A stretch of 6,847 bases of DNA. Origin: an uncultured Gemella sp. GTDB lineage: Bacteria > Bacillota > Bacilli > Staphylococcales > Gemellaceae. The notes beneath the pieces were generated by a model. It had not been told where the DNA came from, searched no databases, and saw only the letters and a list, made by a program, of their open reading frames with translations. The stretch covers positions 1-6,847 of the forward strand of contig CAMEOL010000052.1 of NCBI GenBank assembly GCA_945929765.1. Direction: 5' to 3'. Numbering within the stretch: the stretch's first letter is position 1; every line of letters begins with the position of its first letter. Below, piece by piece: positions 1-6,601 of the stretch. The position numbers and the translations under genes are program-made.

Positions 1-1875
1 TTGTGTCGCCGCATTTGATAAATGTCCGCCTCCACCTAAACGTTCCATAACTATTTGGACATTTTTGTTTCCTAGGGATCTTGCTGATATACCTATTTTT
101 TCATCAGTTAATTTTCCTATTACAAAACTTGCTTCAACATCTTTCATCGTTAAAAGTATATCCGCACTTTGTGCTAAAATAACATTATTGTACATATTAT
201 AATCTGGTGCTACAGCTATGATTATATCATCAGTTAGTTGTTCTGCTTGACTTATTATTTCTGCACGAACTTTAAAGTTTTCTATAGGTTCTTTCAATAT
301 AGTCTTTACTTTTATTGGATCTGCTCCGTTACTTCTTAAATAAGCTGCAGCATCAAAAGTTCTAGACCCTGTTCTTATAGTGAAATTTTGAGAATCAACA
401 AAGATTCCTCCTAGCATAATCGTTGCTGACAATGCATTTATTCTTAAACCTTTCGACTGGTATTCTATAAGTTCTGCTATTAACTCTGAAGCAGATGACG
501 CATATGGCTCAATATAAGTTAGAAGTGGATTGGCTATAATATCCTCACCTCTTCGATGGTGATCAATTACTACTTTTTTATTTGCTTTTGTTAATAGCCC
601 AATATCTATTACTCTATCTGAGTCAGATGTATCTACTATTACTAGTGTAGTTTGGGTAGTCATTAAGTCCCATGCTTCATCACTACTTACAAAAATATTT
701 GAAAGCTTCTTATCTTCATAAATTTCGTCCATTATTTTTGCAATAGTTTCGTCAATATCACTATCATTTAGCACTATATAACAATCTCTATCGTTTAATT
801 TTGCAAATTCATATATCCCGATACAAGCACCTATAGCATCAAAATCAGGTCTATAATGTCCCATTACTATAACCTTATCACTTTCTCTAACTATATCAGA
901 GAGTGCATTCGATATTACTCGTGCTTTTATTCGCGTACGTTTCTCTTGAGGATTTGTTTTTCCTCCATAAAGTCGAATAGTTCCATCGACTTCTTTTATG
1001 GCAACTTGATCTCCACCTCGTCCTAAAGACAAGTCTAAAGCTGTTTTTGCTAATTCTCCTAATTCTGGTAAGAAATCTGTCCCTACTCCTACTCCGATAC
1101 TTAAAGTAACTTGTGCTTCGAATTGTTCTTTTAAATTTCTTATGTCATCCAAAATTGTAAACTTTTCTTTTTCTATTTCTTTTAAATCTTTTACGTTTAA
1201 TAATCCTACAAATCTATCTTCATCTATTCTTTTTAAATAAATTCCGTAGCGTTTAGACCAATCTATTAATAACGTAGTTATTGTAGAATCCAATTTGCTC
1301 GATACTTCATCTGATAACCCATCGTATATTTCTTCAATATTATCAATATTTATTGACATTACTGCAGGTCGAGTATCTTTAAATCTTTGCATTACTACTT
1401 TTACGTCTGTAATATCAAAAAAGTAAATATACCCACTATCTTTTTGATAATTAACTTTATAATACTTATCTTCGATAATGAATTGATTATCTACTACAGC
1501 TTCTACACCGAAAAGAGATTCTATTTCGGGTATTACCGTTAAAATATTTTCTCCAATAATATTTTCTAAATCTAAATGTTTATATATGAAATTATTAGCC
1601 CATTCTATTTTGCTATCTTTATCAATAATAATAATTCCTACTGGAAATTTATTTACGCCTCTATCAGAAGAATCTTTTATTCTATTAGTAATATCGTTAA
1701 TATATACTTTATTATTTTCTTCAAGCTTTCTCCCGTACAAATATGCAGGCAAACAAATAGCTATAATTACAGCAATATAAACTAACAAACTATATGGATT
1801 TACGACGTACATCACTATAGCGCCTATTAATACTATTATTACTGCTATCGTTAGATGTGATTTTCCATTTTGCAT
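1..1875 (-). CDS. gdpP: GdpP, membrane c-di-AMP phosphodiesterase (C-terminus beyond the window edge)
   Basis: The frame stays open for 625 codons from ATG at 1875 to the left edge. In the family GdpP hydrolyses cyclic di-AMP to pApA at the membrane. Seen here: two membrane segments (about residues 7–25 and 28–46); a PAS-like domain (about 72–150); a degenerate GGDEF domain (about 165–300) with IDEDRF at 217–222 in place of GGDEF, so diguanylate cyclase activity is not expected; a DHH domain with GHYRPDFDAIG (H340, D344, D346), VDTSD (D415), DHH at 438–440 and VDSQNF (D494), which give the expected metal ligands; and a DHHA1 domain with GGGGH at 614–618. Family members are about 655 residues, so about 30 are missing at the edge. 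The start is fixed by AAAGGAG 9 bases upstream, inside the end of yybS. No frameshift or internal stop is present. Confidence 0.97.
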   Translation of the reverse strand, partial: MQNGKSHLTIAVIIVLIGAIVMYVVNPYSLLVYIAVIIAICLPAYLYGRKLEENNKVYINDITNRIKDSSDRGVNKFPVGIIIIDKDSKIEWANNFIYKHLDLENIIGENILTVIPEIESLFGVEAVVDNQFIIEDKYYKVNYQKDSGYIYFFDITDVKVVMQRFKDTRPAVMSINIDNIEEIYDGLSDEVSSKLDSTITTLLIDWSKRYGIYLKRIDEDRFVGLLNVKDLKEIEKEKFTILDDIRNLKEQFEAQVTLSIGVGVGTDFLPELGELAKTALDLSLGRGGDQVAIKEVDGTIRLYGGKTNPQEKRTRIKARVISNALSDIVRESDKVIVMGHYRPDFDAIGACIGIYEFAKLNDRDCYIVLNDSDIDETIAKIMDEIYEDKKLSNIFVSSDEAWDLMTTQTTLVIVDTSDSDRVIDIGLLTKANKKVVIDHHRRGEDIIANPLLTYIEPYASSASELIAELIEYQSKGLRINALSATIMLGGIFVDSQNFTIRTGSRTFDAAAYLRSNGADPIKVKTILKEPIENFKVRAEIISQAEQLTDDIIIAVAPDYNMYNNVILAQSADILLTMKDVEASFVIGKLTDEKIGISARSLGNKNVQIVMERLGGGGHLSNAATQ

Positions 1876-1876
1876 A

Positions 1877-2878
1877 TTAGCTTTCTCCTTTCATCGCTGC
1901 ATAACGCTCTCTCACTTTAAAACTTGCATCAACAAAACCTATTAATTCAAAAATCGGATTAAAAAGATACATTAAAACAAACAATGTTATTTGTGTAAAT
2001 ATTGATAATTTACCTCTACTTATCTCAACAAAATAATAACAAGTAAATAATCCATTAAATACTAAAGCCCAACGAATAATAGAAATAATATTTTCTAGCA
2101 TTAAATTTTCTATAGTAAAAATATTATAATCTGCTGATACTGTAACGAATAAAGATATTAATATCAAAACAATATAAACATTAACTATCATTCCTCTTAT
2201 TGCCACTAACGAAAACTTAGGGAAAATTGGAATTATTACTTTTTCTCTAGCTAATGTCATCAAAGTATACTGTACCAAAATCAATGAATAAAACACAAAC
2301 CCAATAAACAATAATGTAGAAAAGTGTATTTTTATGTCATCAAAACTCTGATACAACAAATTTTTATCTACGTTCGGTTGTAAAGATACAACATTGTCGA
2401 CATAACTACTAATAAAATTCTCAATCTGCTTAGGATCAAACGACATTAATCCTGCTTTAATTAGTAACGATGAATATAGTGAAACACCAAAAAATATTAA
2501 TGCCGCGATATAGAGTATTAACAGTATTTTCGGATATCTATTTACTAATGCAAAATAAACTACAATAGCTACCAAGAAATGCAAAGCATGCCAAAATACG
2601 CTATTGTATCCACTAAGGACATAAGACAATAGAATACCTACTCCAGCTAACAAACTCGTATATTTTAAACCTTTGTATCCTACAATAAAACTAAGAAGAA
2701 ACACTGAAAAAAATGATGTTACAAACCACACGTCTAAGTAAGAACCTAGAGCAGTGAGAACAACGTAAATAAAAGAATAAGTTACATATTTCTTATCATC
2801 TGGTTGGTTAAAGAAAAATTGTTTATTCATAATTAAATTTTTAAACATTTCTTCGATATTTGACTTTTCTTTCGACAA
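1877..2878 (-). CDS. yybS: YybS-family (DUF2232) polytopic membrane protein
   Basis: A 333-residue integral membrane protein of unknown biochemical role. About eight or nine hydrophobic segments can be drawn (roughly residues 31–48, 52–68, 74–90, 96–112, 117–140, 186–209, 227–249, 263–285, 292–316), with a polar loop at about 145–185. The N-terminal 30 residues are charged and probably cytosolic. The C-terminal stretch LIGFVDASFKVRER (312–325) matches the family's ending, an Ile-Gly-x-x-Asp motif followed by basic residues. Identity rests on this profile plus position: it lies directly upstream of gdpP, as in B. subtilis, and its stop is one base from the gdpP start. Start is TTG at 2878, chosen because AAGGAGG stands 8 bases upstream; the first ATG downstream (residue 11) has no comparable RBS. 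The family name is fairly secure; a functional link to c-di-AMP turnover is only inferred from conserved linkage. Confidence 0.87.
   Translation of the reverse strand: MSKEKSNIEEMFKNLIMNKQFFFNQPDDKKYVTYSFIYVVLTALGSYLDVWFVTSFFSVFLLSFIVGYKGLKYTSLLAGVGILLSYVLSGYNSVFWHALHFLVAIVVYFALVNRYPKILLILYIAALIFFGVSLYSSLLIKAGLMSFDPKQIENFISSYVDNVVSLQPNVDKNLLYQSFDDIKIHFSTLLFIGFVFYSLILVQYTLMTLAREKVIIPIFPKFSLVAIRGMIVNVYIVLILISLFVTVSADYNIFTIENLMLENIISIIRWALVFNGLFTCYYFVEISRGKLSIFTQITLFVLMYLFNPIFELIGFVDASFKVRERYAAMKGES
1885..1891 (-). promoter_or_regulatory. RBS of gdpP within the 3' end of yybS
   Basis: AAAGGAG lies 9 bases before the gdpP ATG and overlaps the last codons of yybS. This supports ATG 1875 rather than the out-of-frame ATG seven bases downstream. 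It also suggests translational coupling of the two genes. Confidence 0.85.
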
Positions 2879-2886
2879 TATACCAA

Positions 2887-2893
2887 CCTCCTT
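2887..2893 (-). promoter_or_regulatory. Strong RBS that fixes the TTG start of yybS
   Basis: AAGGAGG is a near-perfect Shine-Dalgarno sequence with an 8-base spacer to TTG at 2878. It is the main reason for preferring the non-ATG start. Confidence 0.85.
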
Positions 2894-2923
2894 ATCTAGT
2901 TAATAATATTATTTATCTATTAT

Positions 2924-2952
2924 ATTATACACAAAAATATGAAATTTTACTA
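2924..2952 (-). promoter_or_regulatory. Probable sigma-A promoter of yybS–gdpP
   Basis: A perfect TATAAT (-10) lies at 2929–2924 on the minus strand, about 46 bases before the yybS start. At 17-base spacing the -35 position holds TAGTAA, only 3 of 6 matches to TTGACA, so the -35 is weak. Two short dyads lie just upstream: GATAG/CTATC (2959–2972) and AATGT/ACATT (2974–2985). They could be regulatory, but such short repeats are expected by chance in AT-rich DNA. Confidence 0.55.
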
Positions 2953-2993
2953 GTTGCAGATAGTATTCTATCGAATGTAAACATTTGTGACAT

Positions 2994-3018
2994 GAAAAAA
3001 CAAACCGTATGTTTTTTC
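2994..3018. repeat. Perfect 9-bp inverted repeat, weak hairpin
   Basis: GAAAAAACA (2994–3002) pairs with TGTTTTTTC (3010–3018) around a 7-base loop. It is AT-rich with a T-run in the 3' arm, so it could act as a weak bidirectional terminator between the yybS promoter region and the Rep-like remnant. No strong U-tract follows the stem. Confidence 0.45.
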
Positions 3019-3022
3019 TTAG

Positions 3023-3184
3023 TGGCGTAGAAATAAAACAGATAGAAAACTAAAAAATGAAAAACTGGTTAAAATTGGAGAATTTTTATTAGATAATAAT
3101 AAAATAAAAATGAGTAAAAAAACTTTAATTAATATTAATAATTGTGGTGATTGGGGACAATTTTTAGCAGATAAAAATTTATAA
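3023..3184 (+). pseudogene. Remnant resembling the N-terminal part of a rolling-circle plasmid Rep protein
   Basis: A 53-codon frame closed at both ends: TAG at 3020–3022 precedes it and TAA ends it at 3184. There is no start codon with an RBS; the first in-frame ATG is codon 30. The peptide begins WRRNKTDRKLKNEKL and contains TLININNCGDWGQFLAD (residues 34–50). The layout W-R-x-x-K, then basic Asn/Leu-rich helix, then N-C-G-x-x-x-x-F about 40 residues on matches, from memory, the region of Rep_1-type replication proteins that comes just before their FCKxRxCPxC cysteine motif. That motif and the catalytic HUH and tyrosine regions are absent here. A 12-codon frame at 2992–3030 (starting MKKQTVCFF) could be the frameshifted start of the same gene. 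Coding origin is fairly likely; the Rep assignment is an inference that needs a profile search. Confidence 0.42.
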
Positions 3185-3251
3185 GAAATCTTCCTTACTT
3201 TTCCTTGTACTTTATTTATTTTATTTCTATTTTGGGTTTTACTCGCATAGA

Positions 3252-3275
3252 AAGAAGCTGATTGGTGCTTTTTTT
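3252..3275 (+). terminator. Possible intrinsic terminator after the Rep-like remnant
   Basis: AAGAAGC (3252–3258) pairs with GCTTTTT (3267–3273) through one G·U pair around an 8-base loop, and the T-run extends to 3275. It lies 67 bases after the stop of the plus-strand remnant, as expected for that gene's terminator. The stem has few GC pairs. Confidence 0.45.
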
Positions 3276-3367
3276 ACTTTATTATCTTTTTATTATTAAT
3301 ATTTATCTTCTATAGCGATATTTACTTATTATAATTTTTCTTGTAATTTTGAAAGCCTTATCTTCTT

Positions 3368-3396
3368 ATTATACCATATATTTTTTTGTATTATAA
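3368..3396 (-). promoter_or_regulatory. Orphan extended -10 promoter-like site
   Basis: On the minus strand the sequence reads TGGTATAAT (3376–3368), a perfect extended -10. TTATAA lies 17 bases upstream (3396–3391), a poor -35 (3 of 6), which extended -10 promoters tolerate. No ORF follows within 300 bases. A transcript would run leftward over the plus-strand hairpin at 3252–3275 and antisense to the Rep-like remnant. Confidence 0.35.
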
Positions 3397-3516
3397 GTCT
3401 TGTTTTTTATTTTTTGCGTGTTAGTATAAAATTGTAGATTTAAGTGCGGACTTTTTTAGTTATACGTAGTTTGAAATGCGTATTATGTTATTTATTCATA
3501 TAGGGATGATACAGTT

Positions 3517-3852
3517 ATGATTAAAAAATTTATAATAGCTTCATTTTTATTTTATTCATTTTTCTTTATAGTAGATATAATTGCTATAAAAATAATAGCA
3601 AGCAACATTGAAATAAAAAAAATAATAATTTTCATAATTATAAATTATATTTTATTAACAAATCTTTTAGAAATAAAAATAATAAAATTAAAAATATTAT
3701 ATTTTATATTATCATCATATATAGCAAATAAAATATTGAATTCAATTTCAGGTACTATATTTAACACCGAACAAATTATATTAATAACTATAATAATATA
3801 TTTAAAAATTAAATTAATAAAATATTTATCCAATAGAAGAAAAGACAACTAA
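3517..3852 (+). CDS. Hypothetical small hydrophobic membrane protein
   Basis: A 111-residue protein that I do not recognise. It is extremely hydrophobic and Ile-rich, with four likely membrane segments (about residues 5–28, 35–51, 58–74, 86–102), short lysine-bearing loops and a charged tail (RRKDN), so most charge lies in short loops and at the ends. ATG at 3517 has only a modest upstream purine patch (AGGGA, about 10 bases away). ATA codons are very frequent, giving a lower GC content than gdpP or nrdD, as expected for recently acquired or weakly constrained DNA. The stop lies inside a 12-bp hairpin that looks like its terminator. It sits alone among decayed fragments, so context gives no function. 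Small four-segment proteins of this sort include bacteriocin immunity and transporter-accessory proteins, but nothing specific supports either. The opposite strand has a shorter frame (3645–3848), which I take to be a shadow. Confidence 0.5.
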   Translation: MIKKFIIASFLFYSFFFIVDIIAIKIIASNIEIKKIIIFIIINYILLTNLLEIKIIKLKILYFILSSYIANKILNSISGTIFNTEQIILITIIIYLKIKLIKYLSNRRKDN

Positions 3853-3870
3853 ATAGTCGTCTTTTCTTCT
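3835..3870. terminator. Bidirectional terminator-like hairpin between convergent frames
   Basis: AGAAGAAAAGAC (3835–3846) is perfectly complementary to GTCTTTTCTTCT (3859–3870), 12 bp. The stem can be extended inward by ACT/AGT across one A/C mismatch, leaving the loop AAAT. The stop codons of the plus-strand ORF (3850–3852) and the minus-strand remnant (3849–3851) both fall in its loop region. The T-rich arm ends TTTTCTTCTT, so it is an imperfect U-tract in the plus direction. Confidence 0.65.
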
Positions 3871-3959
3871 TCATAAACTTCTTTTTCCTCAATATATTCC
3901 TTACCTAACCATTTATTTGCTATTAACCAATACCACTCTGTTTCGTCTTTAAAATAGTA
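3849..3959 (-). pseudogene. C-terminal remnant of an unidentified protein, cut by a nonsense codon
   Basis: 36 sense codons and a TAG stop on the minus strand, with a composition unlike random AT-rich DNA: three Trp, many Glu and Lys, in the order YYFKDETEWYWLIANKWLG then a Glu/Lys-rich tail ending EEEKTTI. There is no start codon; an in-frame TAA (3962–3960) precedes the first Tyr. Upstream of it the same frame reads NGELE and then meets another TAA at 3983–3981 beside a run of seven A, where a frameshift is plausible. I infer the 3' end of a decayed gene read toward the left. The family is not recognised. It ends tail-to-tail with the small membrane ORF, sharing two bases of stop codon. Confidence 0.4.
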
Positions 3960-4191
3960 TTATTCAAGTTCTCCATTTTTTTAATTTTGTAGTGTTACAA
4001 TTGATGTGAGACAAAAAATAATAGCAAATCTTATATAATGAACTTATCACAAATCAAAAAAAGAAATTACTCTACAATAAGTAAATGTGAATCCTCACTA
4101 GTTAGCATAGAACATAAAGTATTCATTCTTCTTAAATTTCTAAATGATATTTTATTCGATTTTTATATAACGTCTCATTTGAGAACAAGCA

Positions 4192-4230
4192 AAAAAATTC
4201 TATGCAATTATTCTATGCACAGAATTTTTT
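4192..4230. terminator. Terminator-like hairpin containing a 10-bp direct repeat
   Basis: AAAAAATTCT (4192–4201) pairs with AGAATTTTTT (4221–4230); after an A/C mismatch TGCA pairs with TGCA (4203–4206 with 4216–4219), leaving a 9-base loop. The A-run on one side and T-run on the other give U-tracts in both directions. Inside it ATTCTATGCA occurs twice (4197–4206 and 4210–4219) with three bases between. Confidence 0.55.
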
Positions 4231-4303
4231 ATATATTACGTTATTTTTCGAAATAATTGTTTAGGAATGTTAGTATAACAAAATTGTATTCAAAAAAATA
4301 TCA

Positions 4304-4353
4304 ATAATTCATTAAAAAAATCACTAATCATTTATTATTTTTTAACGAATTAT
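4304..4353 (-). terminator. Probable terminator of nrdD
   Basis: Two arms (4304–4321 and 4337–4353) form an inverted repeat of about 17 bp with one G·U pair and one single-base bulge, loop about 15 bases. On the minus strand the 3' arm starts ATTTTTTT, so it can act as an AT-rich Rho-independent terminator. It begins 38 bases after the nrdD stop and is the first such structure downstream. It may also stop plus-strand transcription. Confidence 0.6.
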
Positions 4354-4390
4354 AATTTTAACTTTCTGTTTACCATACTAATCTCGTCAT

Positions 4391-6571
4391 CTATTTCATA
4401 TGTTTAACACGAGAAACTATCTCTCTATGGCGCCCTTTTATCATAGGACGTGCCTGTGGATTACCCAAATAACCACATGTTCTTTTTACGACATCACAAG
4501 TTTTTGGATTATTGTTACCGCACGACGGACATTTAAAACCTTTTTTCGTTGGTTCAAACTCTCCTTCATAGTTACATTCGTAACACTTATCTATTGGCGT
4601 ATTCGTTCCTAAATAACCTATTCTACTGTAAGCGAAGTCCCATACAGCTTCTAGAGCCTTTGGATTTTGACGCAATACTGGATATTCACAATAATGAATA
4701 AAGCCTCCACTTGCATAATACGGATAATCTTTTTCGAATTCTATTTTTTCGAAAGGAGTAGGATTTTTTCGAACGTCGTAATGATAAGAATTTGTGTAAT
4801 AATCTTTGTCCGTAATATTTTCTAAACTACCAAATTTTTCTTTATCCATTCGACAAAATCTATCGGTCAAACTTTCTGACGGTGTAGAATAAATACTAAA
4901 CCAATAATCATATTCTTCTGTCCACTTTTCAACACAATTCTTCAACTTAGCCATAATATCTAGAGTAAACTGTTTCGCTTCGTTATTAGTTTCCCACTCT
5001 GCACCATAAAAGACAGTAGCTACTTCGTACAAACCGATATACCCTAATGATAACGTAGCTCTTTTATTTTTAAATAACTGACTAACATTTTCTTTAGCAG
5101 CTAGTCTCTTACCAAAAGCTCCGTGCATATAAAGAATTGGTGCATTTTCAGGTTTAGCTTCTCCACAACGTTTAGCACGATAAACTAACGCATCTTTACA
5201 AATTGCTAGTCTTTCTTCTAAAATATCCCAAAATTTATTTTTATCAGCATTTGATTCTATGGCTATTCTCGGTAAATTTAGGGTAACTACTCCCAAGTTC
5301 ATTCTACCACTCTCAATATTAACTCCATTTTCGTCTTTCCAAGCAGGTAAAAAAGATCTACAACCCATAGGCGTTTTGCAACTTCCGGTAATTTTCACAA
5401 GAGTATCGTACATAATAACGTCAGGATACATTCTTTTAGTTGAACATTCTAGTGCCAATTGTTTTATATCGTAATTAGGATCCGTTTCTTTAAGATTAAC
5501 TCCGTCTTTAAGAGTAAAAATTAATTTCGGAAAAATTGCTGTTCTTTTTTCTGTTCCCAAACCATTAATTCTAACCTTCAAAATGGCTTTTTGGATTTCA
5601 CGAGCAAAAAAATCTTCTCCTAATCCAAATCCTAATGACGTAAATGGTGTTTGTCCTTGCGAAGAATAAAGCGTATTTATCTCATACTCTAAACTTTGCA
5701 TCGCATCATAAATATCTTTTTTTGTTTTTTCTAATGCGAACAGTTTTTGTTTTTCTTCACCTTCTATCCACTGCCTTGCTAATTTTAGATTTTTATCATA
5801 ATTTAATTTAGCAAAAGGAGCTAATACTTCATCTATTCTATCTGCACTACAACCTCCATATTGACTAGACGCAACATTAGCTATAATCTGCGCCATCTGT
5901 GCTGTAGCTGTAGTTATACTTTTTGGACTTTCTACTTCAGCATTCCCTATTTTAAAACCTTTAGTAAGCATTTCATTAAAATCAATTAAACAACAATTAG
6001 TTAATGGTTGATATGGAGAATAGTCTAAATCATGATAATGAATTTCCCCTTTTTGATGAGAATTAGCAACGTGTTTAGGCAACATTTTTAATCCTATCGC
6101 CTTTGCTACTACACCACTAGTCAAATCTCTATGAGTATTAAAAACTAGGCTATCTTTATTAGCATTTTCGTTTACTAAACTTTCGTCCCTATTAACTAAT
6201 TTTTCTATAGCAAAATTTATGTCTAAATTTCTATCACGTTGCATATCTCTATTCGTTCTATAAGAAATATACTCTGTAGCGATAGCTTGTTCTCCTAACT
6301 CAATTAACGTATGTTCTACAATATTTTGAATTTCATATATTTTTATATCTTTTTCGAAACGTCTTACTATCTCTTCTAACACTTCGTCGACTATTTTCTT
6401 TATATTATAAGTTTTAGGAAGTCCTCCAATAGATAAAATAGCTTTTTCTATAGCATTGTATATTTTTTCGCTATTAAAAGGCGTTCTTCTACCATCTCTT
6501 TTAATAACCACTAAATTTTGTAATTTTATATCATTTTTTAATTCACTATATTTCACAACTTTATTGTCCAT
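4391..6571 (-). CDS. nrdD: NrdD, anaerobic (class III) ribonucleoside-triphosphate reductase, large subunit
   Basis: A complete 726-residue cytosolic enzyme, close to the family's usual 700–750. It reduces ribonucleoside triphosphates to dNTPs without oxygen, using a glycyl radical installed by the radical-SAM activase NrdG. Seen: an N-terminal ATP-cone (about 19–110, starting VVIKRDGRRTPFNSEKI) for allosteric control; TNCCLID with C193/C194 at the first active-site cysteine position; CKTPMGCRSFLPAW with C404 at the second; a zinc site CYEC (663, 666) and CPSC (681, 684); and the radical motif RTCGYLG with G700, 27 residues from the C-terminus. All key residues are present and the frame is unbroken. 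ATG at 6571 is preceded by a run of six G with a 6-base spacer. It appears monocistronic: an inverted repeat follows it and nrdG is absent downstream. Confidence 0.98.
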   Translation of the reverse strand: MDNKVVKYSELKNDIKLQNLVVIKRDGRRTPFNSEKIYNAIEKAILSIGGLPKTYNIKKIVDEVLEEIVRRFEKDIKIYEIQNIVEHTLIELGEQAIATEYISYRTNRDMQRDRNLDINFAIEKLVNRDESLVNENANKDSLVFNTHRDLTSGVVAKAIGLKMLPKHVANSHQKGEIHYHDLDYSPYQPLTNCCLIDFNEMLTKGFKIGNAEVESPKSITTATAQMAQIIANVASSQYGGCSADRIDEVLAPFAKLNYDKNLKLARQWIEGEEKQKLFALEKTKKDIYDAMQSLEYEINTLYSSQGQTPFTSLGFGLGEDFFAREIQKAILKVRINGLGTEKRTAIFPKLIFTLKDGVNLKETDPNYDIKQLALECSTKRMYPDVIMYDTLVKITGSCKTPMGCRSFLPAWKDENGVNIESGRMNLGVVTLNLPRIAIESNADKNKFWDILEERLAICKDALVYRAKRCGEAKPENAPILYMHGAFGKRLAAKENVSQLFKNKRATLSLGYIGLYEVATVFYGAEWETNNEAKQFTLDIMAKLKNCVEKWTEEYDYWFSIYSTPSESLTDRFCRMDKEKFGSLENITDKDYYTNSYHYDVRKNPTPFEKIEFEKDYPYYASGGFIHYCEYPVLRQNPKALEAVWDFAYSRIGYLGTNTPIDKCYECNYEGEFEPTKKGFKCPSCGNNNPKTCDVVKRTCGYLGNPQARPMIKGRHREIVSRVKHMK

Positions 6572-6577
6572 CGTTAT

Positions 6578-6584
6578 CCCCCCT
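6578..6584 (-). promoter_or_regulatory. G-rich RBS of nrdD
   Basis: AGGGGGG lies six bases before ATG 6571. Six consecutive G in such AT-rich surroundings is striking. It pairs with the 16S anti-SD using G·U pairs and supports this start. Confidence 0.8.
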
Positions 6585-6601
6585 AAATAATATCAACTAT
6601 T

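Larger units (their letters stand above)
3185..3516. other. Gene-free stretch between the Rep-like remnant and the small membrane ORF
   Basis: 332 bases of very AT-rich sequence with stops in all frames. I see one terminator-like hairpin on the plus strand (3252–3275) and one extended -10 promoter-like site on the minus strand (3368–3396), described separately. TATAAA at 3425–3430, about 85 bases before the ORF at 3517, could serve as its -10, but no good -35 precedes it. No recognisable protein fragment or RNA gene was found. Confidence 0.6.
3960..4390. other. Gene-poor stretch downstream of nrdD
   Basis: 431 bases with no gene I can support. A 72-codon plus-strand frame (4038–4256) exists but has no RBS, is crossed by the hairpin at 4192–4230 and has an unconvincing composition. 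The stretch holds two terminator-like hairpins (4192–4230 and 4304–4353). nrdG, a common neighbour of nrdD, is not here. Confidence 0.6.

Noticed and set aside
1201..1380. Loss of the GGDEF motif in GdpP as a sign of gene decay
   Set aside because: A degenerate GGDEF domain is normal in this family, and the phosphodiesterase residues in the DHH/DHHA1 part are intact.
1576..1785. Short plus-strand frames over gdpP (also 4400–4612 and 5259–5474 over nrdD)
   Set aside because: They lie antisense to strongly supported genes and have no RBS or recognisable content.
4007..4177. TGAGAC (4007–4012) and GTCTCA (4172–4177) as terminal repeats of a small insertion element
   Set aside because: Only six bases match, the sequence between contains no transposase fragment, and no flanking target duplication is visible.
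4038..4256. A 72-codon plus-strand frame starting at ATG 4038
   Set aside because: No Shine-Dalgarno sequence precedes it, the terminator-like hairpin at 4192–4230 lies inside it, and the peptide has no recognisable pattern. AT-rich DNA readily gives frames of this length.
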